DNA of 64,000 nucleotides from Microtetraspora fusca (GTDB lineage Bacteria; Actinomycetota; Actinomycetes; Streptosporangiales; Streptosporangiaceae): NCBI RefSeq assembly GCF_001570365.1, contig NZ_BBYK01000044.1, forward strand, positions 1-64,000, in the 5' to 3' direction. Of the stretch, positions 42,674 through 50,694 are shown piece by piece. The position numbers and the translations under genes were made by a program. The notes under the pieces are model-generated. The model saw only the letters and a list, made by a program, of their open reading frames with translations. It made no database searches and was not told the origin of the DNA. Numbering within the stretch: position 1 is the first letter of the stretch; each line of letters begins with the position of its first letter.

Positions 42674-44263
42674 ATGGACGAACCACAGGACGGACGCCCG
42701 CAGCCGCGTCTCGTCAAGGCAGGACGGGCGATGGCCCTGGCCACGCTGGTCTCCCGGGTGACCGGATTCGGCCGCACGCTCGCCCTGGTCGCGGCGCTCG
42801 GGCTCGGATCGCGGCTGCTCGACGCGCACACCACGGCCAACACTCTGCCCAACTCCATCTACGACCTGGTGTTGGGCGGTGCCCTCGCCGGCGTCCTGGT
42901 CCCCCTCCTCGTACGGCACGGCGACGATGCGTTCGCCCAGCGACTGCTCTCGCTGATCGTCTACGCCCTGGGCGTCACCGTCGCGCTCACGATGGTGTTC
43001 GCCCCGCAGATCGTCGACCTGTGCGCGCCCGGCTACACCCCGGAGCAGCGGCAGCTCACGATCACCTTCACCCGCTTCTTCCTGCCGCAGGTGCTGTTCT
43101 ACGGCGCGGGCGCGGCCCTGGCCGCCGTTCTCAACACCCGAGGACGCATGGCCGCCCCCATGTGGGCTCCGGTGGCCAACAACGTCGTGGTCATCGTCAC
43201 CGCCGTCGCGTACCTGGCTCTCGGGGGCGGCCATCGCATCGAGGAGCTGACCCCGGCGCAGACGCTGCTGCTGTCCGTCGGCACGACCGCGGGCGTCGCC
43301 GCACAGATGCTGCTGCTCGCCCACGCCGGACGGCGGGCGGGCTTCCGTCCCCGGCTGCGTGTGGACGTCCGCGGTGTCGGGCTCCGGCGCATCGTGGGCA
43401 TGGCCGGGTGGACGGTCGTCGCCGTCGTCGCGAGCCAGGCGGCCCTGCTGTTCGTCGGCCGGCTCGCCACGACTGTCGGTGCCGGCGCGACCGGCGTCTA
43501 CGCCAACGCGTACACGCTGTTCCAACTGCCGTACGCGATCATCACGGTGTCGCTCATCACCGGAGTGTTGCCCAGGATGAGCCAGGCGGCCGCGCGGCGC
43601 GACCTCGGCCAGGTCACCGCCGAGCTCTCCCAGAGCCTGCGCCTGTCCGGCGTCGCGCTGCTGCCGGTGGCCGCGCTCCTGATCGCCCTCGGCCCGCACA
43701 TCGCCACCGTGCTGTTCGCGCATGGAAGCGCGACGCCGTCGGCGGTCGCGCTGACCGGCTCCGTCCTGTCCGCGTACGGACTCGCGCTTGTGCCCTTCTG
43801 CGGGTACCAGATCCTGATCCGCGGCTTCTACGCCCTGGGGGACACCCGCACACCGGCGCTGATCGGCGTCCTCGTGTCCGCCGTCACGGCCGCCGCCGCC
43901 TGGGCCGCCTCGGCCCTCGTCCCCGGATCCGCGATGCTCATCGGCCTCGCCGCCGGGTACGCGCTGGCCAGCACCGTCGGTCTCCTCACCGCGGCGCTCG
44001 TCCTGCGGGCGCGGCTCGGACGCGTCGACGGCCACCGGCTGCTCTCCACCCACACGCGTACGTCGATCGCCGCGGTGGGCGCCGGCTTCGCCGCGATCGC
44101 GGTCACCCGCGCCCTCGCCCCCGCCATCGGGACGGGGTGGAGCGGATCCCTCGTTGTCCTGCTCGCCGCCGGCACCGCCGCCGCCGTGCTCTATCCCCTC
44201 GCCGGGCGGCTGCTCCGGATCGGCGAGCTCCGCGTCCTCCTCTCCGCTCTCCGTCCCGCCTGA
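42674..44263 (+). CDS. murJ: MurJ/MviN-like lipid II flippase
   Basis: 529 residues with about 14 membrane helices of the MOP exporter fold. Signature regions: LVSRVTGFGRTLALVAALG near the start, PNSIYDLVLGGALAGVLVPLL, TRFFLPQVLFYGAGAALAAVLNTRGRMAAPMWAPVANNVVVI and LIRGFYALGDTRTPALIGV. The protein flips lipid-linked peptidoglycan precursor (or a related glycolipid) across the membrane. It lacks the extra kinase-like extension of the mycobacterial MviN and is probably an additional paralogue. The next gene starts 7 bases after its stop, on the same strand. Confidence 0.88.
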   Translation: MDEPQDGRPQPRLVKAGRAMALATLVSRVTGFGRTLALVAALGLGSRLLDAHTTANTLPNSIYDLVLGGALAGVLVPLLVRHGDDAFAQRLLSLIVYALGVTVALTMVFAPQIVDLCAPGYTPEQRQLTITFTRFFLPQVLFYGAGAALAAVLNTRGRMAAPMWAPVANNVVVIVTAVAYLALGGGHRIEELTPAQTLLLSVGTTAGVAAQMLLLAHAGRRAGFRPRLRVDVRGVGLRRIVGMAGWTVVAVVASQAALLFVGRLATTVGAGATGVYANAYTLFQLPYAIITVSLITGVLPRMSQAAARRDLGQVTAELSQSLRLSGVALLPVAALLIALGPHIATVLFAHGSATPSAVALTGSVLSAYGLALVPFCGYQILIRGFYALGDTRTPALIGVLVSAVTAAAAWAASALVPGSAMLIGLAAGYALASTVGLLTAALVLRARLGRVDGHRLLSTHTRTSIAAVGAGFAAIAVTRALAPAIGTGWSGSLVVLLAAGTAAAVLYPLAGRLLRIGELRVLLSALRPA

Positions 44264-44270
44264 TCTCCGT

Positions 44271-44996
44271 ATGATCCGTCCCGTGCCGAACGGATTCGAT
44301 CTCGCGGCAGAGCTCGCCCGCGCCGTCCAGGGCCGGGAGCACGCATGGGCGTTCATCCGGGGGTTCGCCGCCGAGTGGGTGGGCCCCCTGCTCCCCGGCG
44401 ACGGCCACAACGCCGCCGAGCTGGACGCCGCCGAGGAGCGCCTCGGCCTCCGGCTCCCCGCCGCTCTCCGGGAGGCGTACGCGCTGGTCGGGCTGCGTGA
44501 CGACCTGACCGGTAACCAGGACCACCTGCTCCCACCGGACTCGCTGTACGTGGACGAGACGGGCGAGGTGCTGGTCTACCGGCTGGAGAACCAGCACGTG
44601 GTCGAGTGGGGCATCCCCCTGGCCGAGCTGGACCGGGACGACCCGCCGACGGTCTTCCGGGGCGACATGCTGGACAAGGAGGCCGAGCGCTGGGCGCCCT
44701 GGATCGACCGGCTCTCGTCGGCGTTCGTGGAGATCGTCATGTCGGAGTCGCTGTTCGCCGACGAGGACCTCGCGGACAACCGGGAACTCGATCCGGCGAC
44801 CGTCGCCGCGCTGGAAGCCCGCTACACGTTCGCCCCATTCCCCGGCTATCCGGCGGACGAGCCGGCGATCCGGTGGTTCTTCGGCCCCGACGCGCTGCTG
44901 CGCGACGACGGCCGGTCGTGGCTGTGGGTCCGGACCCGCACCCCCGAGGCACTGGACAACGTCCGCCACGCCCTGCCGGGCATGTGGTACGCGTAG
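44271..44996 (+). CDS. SMI1/KNR4 (SUKH) family protein
   Basis: 241 residues with a SUKH fold: NAAELDAAEERLGLRLPAALREAYALVG, HLLPPDSLYVDETGEVLVYRLENQHVVEWGI and WLWVRTRTPEALDNVRHAL. Bacterial SUKH proteins are frequent immunity proteins for polymorphic and contact-dependent toxins. It converges with the WXG100-like / large EF-hand protein / lipoprotein operon (ends 18 bases apart), a setting consistent with an effector-immunity locus. A GTG at 44283 is an alternative start. A role outside toxin immunity is possible. Confidence 0.8.
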   Translation: MIRPVPNGFDLAAELARAVQGREHAWAFIRGFAAEWVGPLLPGDGHNAAELDAAEERLGLRLPAALREAYALVGLRDDLTGNQDHLLPPDSLYVDETGEVLVYRLENQHVVEWGIPLAELDRDDPPTVFRGDMLDKEAERWAPWIDRLSSAFVEIVMSESLFADEDLADNRELDPATVAALEARYTFAPFPGYPADEPAIRWFFGPDALLRDDGRSWLWVRTRTPEALDNVRHALPGMWYA

Positions 44997-45014
44997 CCCG
45001 TCGCGGGCGTCCGG

Positions 45015-45608
45015 CTATGTGCCCGGCACGCACCCGTGCACCTCGCCGTAACGCCGCTGCGCGATCCGCATCAGCGCGATCAAGTCCCCCATCGCGTCCC
45101 TGCCCTTGGCGACCTGGGACAGGTAGAGCGTGACCAGTCGCTCCTGCCCGTCACAACGGAACTTGGCCACCACGCGATACGGCTGCTCGCCGAAGGGGCC
45201 ATCGGGCATGTGCACGGCCATGCCCTCGCCAAGGTCAACGGGCAGCACGACGCCGTCGTGCCTGCGGTACACCGCCAGCCAGTCATCCAGGACGCCCGTC
45301 AGATATTGCCGTGAGGCTGCCGGTCGTTCTTGCTTCCAACCGACCACCAGCGAGTACGGGCTGTTGCCTGGTGTCAGACATTCGCCGTCTTCGTCGCTTC
45401 CGTCCGTCTTCGCGGTCTGCGGTTTCGTCACACCGCTCACCAGCCGAAACGCCTGCTCCGGCACCAGCTCGCAGAGATAGGGCGCCGAATTGACGACGGG
45501 CGGCGTGGCGACGGGATCGGGGTCGCGCACATCCTTTTCGCCGGATGTGCATGACCCGACGAGCAACGCGGCCGCGGTCGTCGAGATCAGCAGGCGACAG
45601 AGTCTCAC
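45015..45608 (-). CDS. Lipoprotein, DUF3558-like
   Basis: 197 residues. Signal with lipobox LLVGSC, a short Pro/Asp linker, then a domain with YLCELVPEQAFRLVSG and GECLTPGNSPYSLVVGW that resembles the small actinobacterial DUF3558 lipoproteins. Last gene of an operon whose first two encode a WXG100-like protein and a 731-residue protein; the ends overlap by 4 bases. It may anchor or chaperone the secreted product, or be part of its cell-surface receptor. Confidence 0.78.
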   Translation of the reverse strand: MRLCRLLISTTAAALLVGSCTSGEKDVRDPDPVATPPVVNSAPYLCELVPEQAFRLVSGVTKPQTAKTDGSDEDGECLTPGNSPYSLVVGWKQERPAASRQYLTGVLDDWLAVYRRHDGVVLPVDLGEGMAVHMPDGPFGEQPYRVVAKFRCDGQERLVTLYLSQVAKGRDAMGDLIALMRIAQRRYGEVHGCVPGT

Positions 45609-47800
45609 TTACCGCTCCCGGAAGCAGGCGGAATCTGAAGACCGAGGTAATCGTCGACTTCGGTAGTGTCACGGAAAGTTCGACTGAAGCGATCTCGCAC
45701 GTCGTTGTCCATGCCGCTCCTGCTCGCCCACCTGAGAAAATCGCTGTACTGCTGCGGCGTCATCTCTGCGAACGGCTTGATCACCGGAGGCCGGCCGGTG
45801 GTAAACGTCGACACACTCAACGGCACGTCATCGAACATGCCCTTCTTGAGCATGGTGGTGGCGATCATTTGCTCGGTCAGGCGTTCGACGGCGAGGCGGT
45901 TGTCGGCGACGTTCTGGTAGGTCGCGTCGAGGCTGCGTCCCTCCGCCGCCATGAGGTGGGCGACCTGCTTGGAGATCTCGTCGTACGCCGCTCCCGTGGC
46001 CTTGTCGAACTGGCTGGTGAGCAGCTTCCCGAAGGCGCCGTCGGCGAGTGCGCCCACCTGCTTCGCGCCCGGGACGGGGAACAGCCCGATGGCGTCGCGG
46101 ACCATGGCACGCAGCGACTCGTCCGCCTTCTGGTCGTACTGCCCTTCGGCGATCAGCGCCTGGCGGCGGATCTCGACCAGATGGGCGAACGGGCGCGCCT
46201 CCGCCACGGTGCGGTCCACCAGGAACTGGTGGACGTCCGCCTTGCCGACCCGGCCGTCCTCGTCGAAGTCGAACATCTTGAGCTCGGCCTCGGTGAAGCC
46301 GAAGCGCTTGAGGTTGGACCGGTCGAGGCCCACCGGGGGCACGGTGTCGAGCGCCGCCCTCATGTGCTCGGTCTGCGCGCGGATCAGCGCCTCGAAGCCC
46401 GCCTCGTCGGTCGTCGCCAGCGCCAGCGCGTACGACATGTCCTGGGCGGCGACCTTTCCGAAGGTGTCGTGATGGAGCAGGAGCCGGGACAACTGGTCGA
46501 TGTTGGCCGCGATGGCACGGGCGAGTGGGTAGCGCAGCGGCGCGAGCCGGTCGAGCACGTCCTTGTCGGTGACCTCCAGGTTGCCGTCTCCCGCCTTCCC
46601 GAACGCTCCGCGTACCTCGTCGGCGAGGATTTTGGTCATCTCGGCGGCCAGCTTCCGGGAGGTCGGGTCCTGGCCGGTGGTCCCGGCCAGCAACACGCGC
46701 TCGAAGGCTCCGAACTCGCCGCTGAAGTGGAAGGCGTCCAGTCGGGTCGTCAGCAGATGCTCCAGAACGGACTGCTTCCACCCGGGCGGGGTGTGGTCGA
46801 GCAGGGCGTGCGCCGCGTCCTTGTCCGTCCCGGCCACCCGCAGCAGGTCGTCCACGACCGACGCCTTGTCCTTGGCGCCCACCTGTGGATCCGGTTTCAG
46901 CAGGCCGCCCAGGCCGAGCGCGGCGGCCAGGTCGTACAGCGGCACCTTGCCGAGCCCGACGCCCGCGCCGAACGACCACCTGTCCTTGTACTGCTCCTGC
47001 TCGTAGACGACCGCGTCGCGTCCCACGATTTCCATGAATTTCCGGGAGAATGGCTTTTTCCCGTCGTGGGCGGCCCAGATCAACGCCTGGGCCTGGTAAC
47101 CCGCATAGCTTTGGACGTCGCCCGAGGTGTGCTCCGCGCGCCCCTGTTCCGCCAGAGCCTTGAGAAATCCCTCGCCCATGTACGCCGGATTCTTCGGGTC
47201 CGTCGCCCTGGACAGGATGTCGCTCAACATACGGAGGGTCTTCTTCCCCCGGGCCGACAGTCCGGCCACGGCCTCGGTCTCGCCGTTCAGCCGGCCTGCC
47301 CTCAACGCGGCGGCGAGGGAACCGGGCAGCTCGGTGACGCCCTTCGCCCCGAGCTGGTTCAGGAACGCCTTGACGAAGTCCGCGTTCCCGGCCTTCGCCG
47401 CGTATTTCTCCAGCTTGGCGAGGGCGGCGGTGTCACCGCTCGCGACGCTCGACGCGGCGCGGCCCGCCACGGCGCCGTCGAGGAATCCCTGCGCGGCGTC
47501 GAGGGCGTCCGGCATGCCGAAGAGCGTGCCGCCGCCGGGCGTACAGGTGCCGAACGCGACCCGCTGCCGCTCCATCTCCTGGATCATCGCCTGACGCCGC
47601 CGCAGGTCCTCGGCCTGCGTGCCGACGCGGCGGGCCAGGTCGCGCAGGCGCAACGCGGGCCCGGTGTCCAGCCCGGCTCCCTGGAGCTCGCCGTACAGCG
47701 CCTGCGCCAGCCGGTCGAGTTGCCCGGCGGCGCGGGTGTGTCCGGCCGTCATCGTGTCGAAGTCGGGCTGCTTGACGCCGGTGAACCCCTGGGTCGTCAT
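45605..47800 (-). CDS. Large helical protein with EF-hand, partner of WXG100-like protein (DUF6571-like)
   Basis: 731 residues without signal peptide. The N-terminus (about 1-85) is a helical hairpin region like WXG/LXG proteins (DFDTMTAGHTRAAGQLDRLAQALYGEL, RRRQAMIQEMERQR). The middle is rich in helices (FVKAFLNQLGAKGVTELPGSLAAAL, KKTLRMLSDILSRAT). At about 509-520 lies a complete EF-hand loop DFDEDGRVGKAD. The C-terminal third contains a Gly/Ala-rich possible membrane-active helix (AIGLFPVPGAKQVGALADGAFGKLL) and a WASRSGMDNDVRDRF segment. It resembles DUF6571-type proteins linked to type VII secretion; the toxin or enzyme activity is not identified. Confidence 0.72.
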   Translation of the reverse strand: MTTQGFTGVKQPDFDTMTAGHTRAAGQLDRLAQALYGELQGAGLDTGPALRLRDLARRVGTQAEDLRRRQAMIQEMERQRVAFGTCTPGGGTLFGMPDALDAAQGFLDGAVAGRAASSVASGDTAALAKLEKYAAKAGNADFVKAFLNQLGAKGVTELPGSLAAALRAGRLNGETEAVAGLSARGKKTLRMLSDILSRATDPKNPAYMGEGFLKALAEQGRAEHTSGDVQSYAGYQAQALIWAAHDGKKPFSRKFMEIVGRDAVVYEQEQYKDRWSFGAGVGLGKVPLYDLAAALGLGGLLKPDPQVGAKDKASVVDDLLRVAGTDKDAAHALLDHTPPGWKQSVLEHLLTTRLDAFHFSGEFGAFERVLLAGTTGQDPTSRKLAAEMTKILADEVRGAFGKAGDGNLEVTDKDVLDRLAPLRYPLARAIAANIDQLSRLLLHHDTFGKVAAQDMSYALALATTDEAGFEALIRAQTEHMRAALDTVPPVGLDRSNLKRFGFTEAELKMFDFDEDGRVGKADVHQFLVDRTVAEARPFAHLVEIRRQALIAEGQYDQKADESLRAMVRDAIGLFPVPGAKQVGALADGAFGKLLTSQFDKATGAAYDEISKQVAHLMAAEGRSLDATYQNVADNRLAVERLTEQMIATTMLKKGMFDDVPLSVSTFTTGRPPVIKPFAEMTPQQYSDFLRWASRSGMDNDVRDRFSRTFRDTTEVDDYLGLQIPPASGSGK

Positions 47801-48039
47801 GCCGTGTCCGGTAGCGCGGCCAGTTTCTCCCGGGCGCTGCGCGCCGCGGCGGTGAGCAGGTCCTGCAGTTCCCGCTGCGCGGCCCGCACCTCCACACCGA
47901 ACCTGTCACCCGCGGGTCCCACCCACGCGCCGTCCTCCATCAGGCGGCAGGAGGGGGCGAGCGTCGACCAGTGCTCGTCCGACAGCCGCTGGATCCGGGC
48001 CGCGGCCGCCCGCATGGCCTCACGATCGAGGTTGGCCAA
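47797..48039 (-). CDS. WXG100-like small helical protein
   Basis: 80 residues forming two predicted helices around a W-x-G turn (GAWVGPAGDRFG), the hallmark of ESAT-6-like type VII substrates and chaperones. The start ATG 48039 has AGGAG 9 bases upstream. It overlaps the 731-residue partner (ATGA at 47797-47800), so it is made in equal amounts and probably heterodimerises with the partner's helical N-terminus for export. No EccC or other secretion component is in the window. Confidence 0.75.
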   Translation of the reverse strand: MANLDREAMRAAAARIQRLSDEHWSTLAPSCRLMEDGAWVGPAGDRFGVEVRAAQRELQDLLTAAARSAREKLAALPDTA

Positions 48040-48307
48040 GACGATCTCCTCGCATGACTCGGTACACGGAACACGGGTGAAGGGGGCGGCGCCTTCACGC
48101 CGATCACGCTAATCAACAATGGTGCATTGAACAACGCGCCGAGTCGACCGATGTCACATATCCGCTTTTCGGTTTTCAAATAACCCTTTATCGAGATAAC
48201 TCATAAACCGATCGGGTGGTTCCGCCCCATCGATCCGGAATTGAGCGTTACGTGTGCGCGGCAACAGGTCGCACAGCCTCGCCGCGAAAGGAGGCCGCGG
48301 AGATCCG

Positions 48308-48786
48308 TCAGCCGTGTACGGAAGATCGGCTGAGTGCGGGCCGGATCGAAACCGCGACGACGACCACGGCGGCGATCAGCGGCCCGTGGAAATACCAGAG
48401 GATCGACCAGCCGTGGAGCCACTGCTCCCACGTGGCCGCGCAGGCCTCGTCGAGGACGCGATCCACGGCGAGCAGCGAGAGCGTGACGACATCGGGCAGC
48501 GCCACGGCGATCGTGACGAGGGCGCCCACCGCCCGGCTCCAACCGCGGCGCCCCTCCTGAGCAGTGTCGCCCACACGGCGAATCCCGCCGCGACGACCAG
48601 GGGTTGGGCCACCCCGAGCGGCATCAGATAGGCGCTCAGGTCGTTGTTCAGCTCGAACCCCGGGCATCCGCCGTACGTGGTCATGGAGAACTCGTATGTG
48701 CCCGCGTCGGTCAGCAGGAGCGCGTAAGGGGCGACGGCGAGAACGAGGGCGGCCACCCAAAGGGCCACCGATGATCGTCGCGACAC
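48308..48786 (-). pseudogene. Small integral membrane protein with a G-run frameshift
   Basis: Start GTG 48786 gives SSVALWVAALVLAVAPYALLL, then an external loop (YEFSMTTYGGCPGFELNNDLSAYLMP) and helix VAQPLVVAAGFAVWATLLRRG. The frame then becomes nonsense, while another frame continues with GWSRAVGALVTIAVALPDVVTLSLLAVD, WLHGWSILWYFHGPLIAAVVVVAV and a stop at 48308. A missing G in AGGAGGGGCGCC (about 48552-48560) would restore one about 160-residue protein with four helices. This is either a true mutation or a homopolymer sequence error. Family unknown. Confidence 0.65.
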
Positions 48787-48926
48787 GAAGGGAACCGTAC
48801 CGCCCGAGCAGCGACGAATTCCCGCGATCAGCGAAATCCCCCACGAACCCCCTCGACGGGGACTATTTCCGCGCATCGCGGTGCTGACAGCGAAGAGAGC
48901 CGCCAAGGAACGAGCGAGGAGGCACC

Positions 48927-49256
48927 GTGTCCGAGGGACACCGCATCACCATCGAGCAGGGCACCCAGCACGTACGCGTCGAGCAGGACGGCGTGCTCCT
49001 CGCCGAGAGCCGCCGCCCGCTCCTGCTCCGCGAGACGGGACTGCCCGTCCGCTACTACCTGCCTCCGGAGGACGTGCGCACCGACCTCCTGACGCCGTCG
49101 GAGAACCACACCTACTGCCCGTTCAAGGGCACGGCGTCCTACTGGTCACGCCCGGACGCGGAGGACCTGGTCTGGGCGTATCCGGCCCCGAAGCCGGACG
49201 TCGCCCAGATCAAGGACCACTTCTGCTTCTACGACGTCGAGGTGGTGTCCGGCTGA
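48927..49256 (+). CDS. DUF427 domain protein
   Basis: 109 residues covering the whole DUF427 fold: VRVEQDGVLLAESRRPLLLRETGLPVRYYLPPEDV, then HTYCPFKGTASYWS and LVWAYPAPKPDVAQIKDHFCFYD. The family is small, single domain and widespread in actinobacteria; no reaction is firmly assigned. GTG 48927 has GAGGA 6 bases upstream. It converges with the SRPBCC gene 6 bases away. Confidence 0.88.
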   Translation: MSEGHRITIEQGTQHVRVEQDGVLLAESRRPLLLRETGLPVRYYLPPEDVRTDLLTPSENHTYCPFKGTASYWSRPDAEDLVWAYPAPKPDVAQIKDHFCFYDVEVVSG

Positions 49257-49262
49257 CCCCGG

Positions 49263-50015
49263 TCAGGCGAAGGACCGGGTGAGCCAGGACTGCCAGGCCT
49301 CGTCGAGGCGCGCCCCGTCCACGCTTCCGGAGAAGTCGTGGTGCTCGGCGACGACCGCGTCCTGGTAGCCGTGGATCAGCATGTAGAGGGCCTCGTCCGT
49401 ACGGAAGCCGAGGAAGCCGGGCCGCCGGGCGAACTCGACGACCCCCTCGACCGGGGGGAGGCCCTCGACGGCGAGCCGCCCAGGCACGCCCTCCGCGACC
49501 TCCGTGCCGGACAGGCCGAGCACGCCCGCGAACGCCGACCAGACCCGCTCCTTGTCCGCCACCTGGGGTCCGACCGCGAAGACGTTGTGCGCGGAGGTCC
49601 GGCCGGTGAAGTGCCGGAGGTAGACGGCGAGCTTGCGGAGGTACATGCCGTCGCCCACCTTGAGGGCGTCGTACTCCGCCTCCCAGTCGTCGCCAAGGAA
49701 GCCGCTGTGCACGAACCGGAGCACCGTGCTGCCGCTGTCACGGCCCTCGATCAGGTACTCCATGGCCATGAACGTGCCGTCGGGGTTGTCGTCCGTCCGG
49801 ATGGCGTACTTCTTCCCTGGCTCCCAGGCGGTGACGGTGGCCTCGGACGGGAAGCCCATGATCTCCTGGCGCGTCCTGCCGCCTTCCCGGGGCTCGATCG
49901 TGTTCCGTCCCATGAACCAGGAGTCCACCCCCGGTCCGGTGGCGATCGCCTCCCACACCTGTTCGGGAGTGGCGTCCAGGGCGATCTCCTCGCGCACCTC
50001 GAACTCGTGCGGCAT
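49263..50015 (-). CDS. SRPBCC (AHSA1-like) domain protein
   Basis: 250 residues. The N-terminal half is an activator-of-Hsp90-ATPase-like START fold (EIALDATPEQVWEAIATGPGVDSWFMG, VTAWEPGKKYAIRTD, STVLRFVHSGFLGDDWEAEYDALKVG), which binds hydrophobic ligands. A second SRPBCC-like half follows. It forms the common ArsR-SRPBCC pair with the upstream gene (1-base gap); in such pairs the regulator controls the SRPBCC gene. The ligand is unknown. Confidence 0.86.
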   Translation of the reverse strand: MPHEFEVREEIALDATPEQVWEAIATGPGVDSWFMGRNTIEPREGGRTRQEIMGFPSEATVTAWEPGKKYAIRTDDNPDGTFMAMEYLIEGRDSGSTVLRFVHSGFLGDDWEAEYDALKVGDGMYLRKLAVYLRHFTGRTSAHNVFAVGPQVADKERVWSAFAGVLGLSGTEVAEGVPGRLAVEGLPPVEGVVEFARRPGFLGFRTDEALYMLIHGYQDAVVAEHHDFSGSVDGARLDEAWQSWLTRSFA

Positions 50016-50016
50016 G

Positions 50017-50631
50017 TCAGGACTCCTTCGTCTGTGTCATGGGCTCGGTCACGGCCTTCACGCTCGGATGCACGGCGACGACCACCCGGTGGTCGCGACC
50101 GCCCTCGGCCGTCTCATCGTGATATTTCGACACCAGCGCGGTGACGGCGTTCGTCAGCTCCTCCGCGAACGCCGCGCGATCCGCCGCCGAGGCGAACCGC
50201 ACCTCGCCGTCCAGCGCGAACGTCGCGACCCGCTTGCGGGCCCGGGCCGCGCCCGTGATGAGGGCGCCGACATCGCTCACCAGCCGGGAGGCCAGGGCGA
50301 CCAGCCAGCGCGCCGACAGCCGGTCGGGCGAGCGGGCGGGGTCCGGCTGCACGCCGGCGAGCGCGACCGGCGAGATCACGTACGACGCCGCCGTGGCGCG
50401 CAGCACCCGTTCGGTGACGTTGCCCTTCCGGCGCTCCTCCACGAGCTCGACCAGCCCGTGCTTCTCCAGGGTCTTGAGGTGGTAGTTCACCTTCTGCCGG
50501 GGCAGGCCCACCCGGGCGGCCAGCATCGTGGCCGACCCCGGCTCGGCCAGTTCGGCCAGCAGCCGGGCACGCATGGGATCCAGTGAGACCTCGGCCGCCG
50601 ACGGATCTTCGATCACCGCGACTTCCAACAT
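50017..50631 (-). CDS. ArsR-family HTH regulator
   Basis: 204 residues. HTH: MRARLLAELAEPGSATMLAARVGLPRQKVNYHLKTLEKHGLVELVEERRKGNVTERVLRA, an ArsR-type winged helix without obvious metal ligands. The C-terminal half is of the helix-rich form found in larger regulators paired with SRPBCC proteins. It is probably autoregulated through the 10-base inverted repeat centred near 50665. It is upstream of and co-transcribed with the SRPBCC gene. Confidence 0.87.
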   Translation of the reverse strand: MLEVAVIEDPSAAEVSLDPMRARLLAELAEPGSATMLAARVGLPRQKVNYHLKTLEKHGLVELVEERRKGNVTERVLRATAASYVISPVALAGVQPDPARSPDRLSARWLVALASRLVSDVGALITGAARARKRVATFALDGEVRFASAADRAAFAEELTNAVTALVSKYHDETAEGGRDHRVVVAVHPSVKAVTEPMTQTKES

Positions 50632-50646
50632 GCGCCCACGATGTCA

Positions 50647-50684
50647 CCGACAACTTTTTTTGTCAATGCGGTGGAAGTTGTCGG
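50647..50684. promoter_or_regulatory. Inverted repeat CCGACAACTT-N18-AAGTTGTCGG, probable ArsR operator
   Basis: Perfect 10-base arms (50647-50656, 50675-50684) spaced by 18 bases in the 63-base gap between the poxB stop and the ArsR start. The inner T tract with TTGTCA could hold the -35/-10 of the ArsR operon. The inner arm ends 15 bases before the ArsR start codon. Confidence 0.7.
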
Positions 50685-50694
50685 ATGCAGACGT

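Noticed and set aside
45545-48112. 855-codon open frame antisense to the WXG100-like operon
   Set aside because: Low-complexity Arg/Val/Gly/Leu composition with no family signature; the minus-strand genes have overlapping ends, signals and recognisable motifs.
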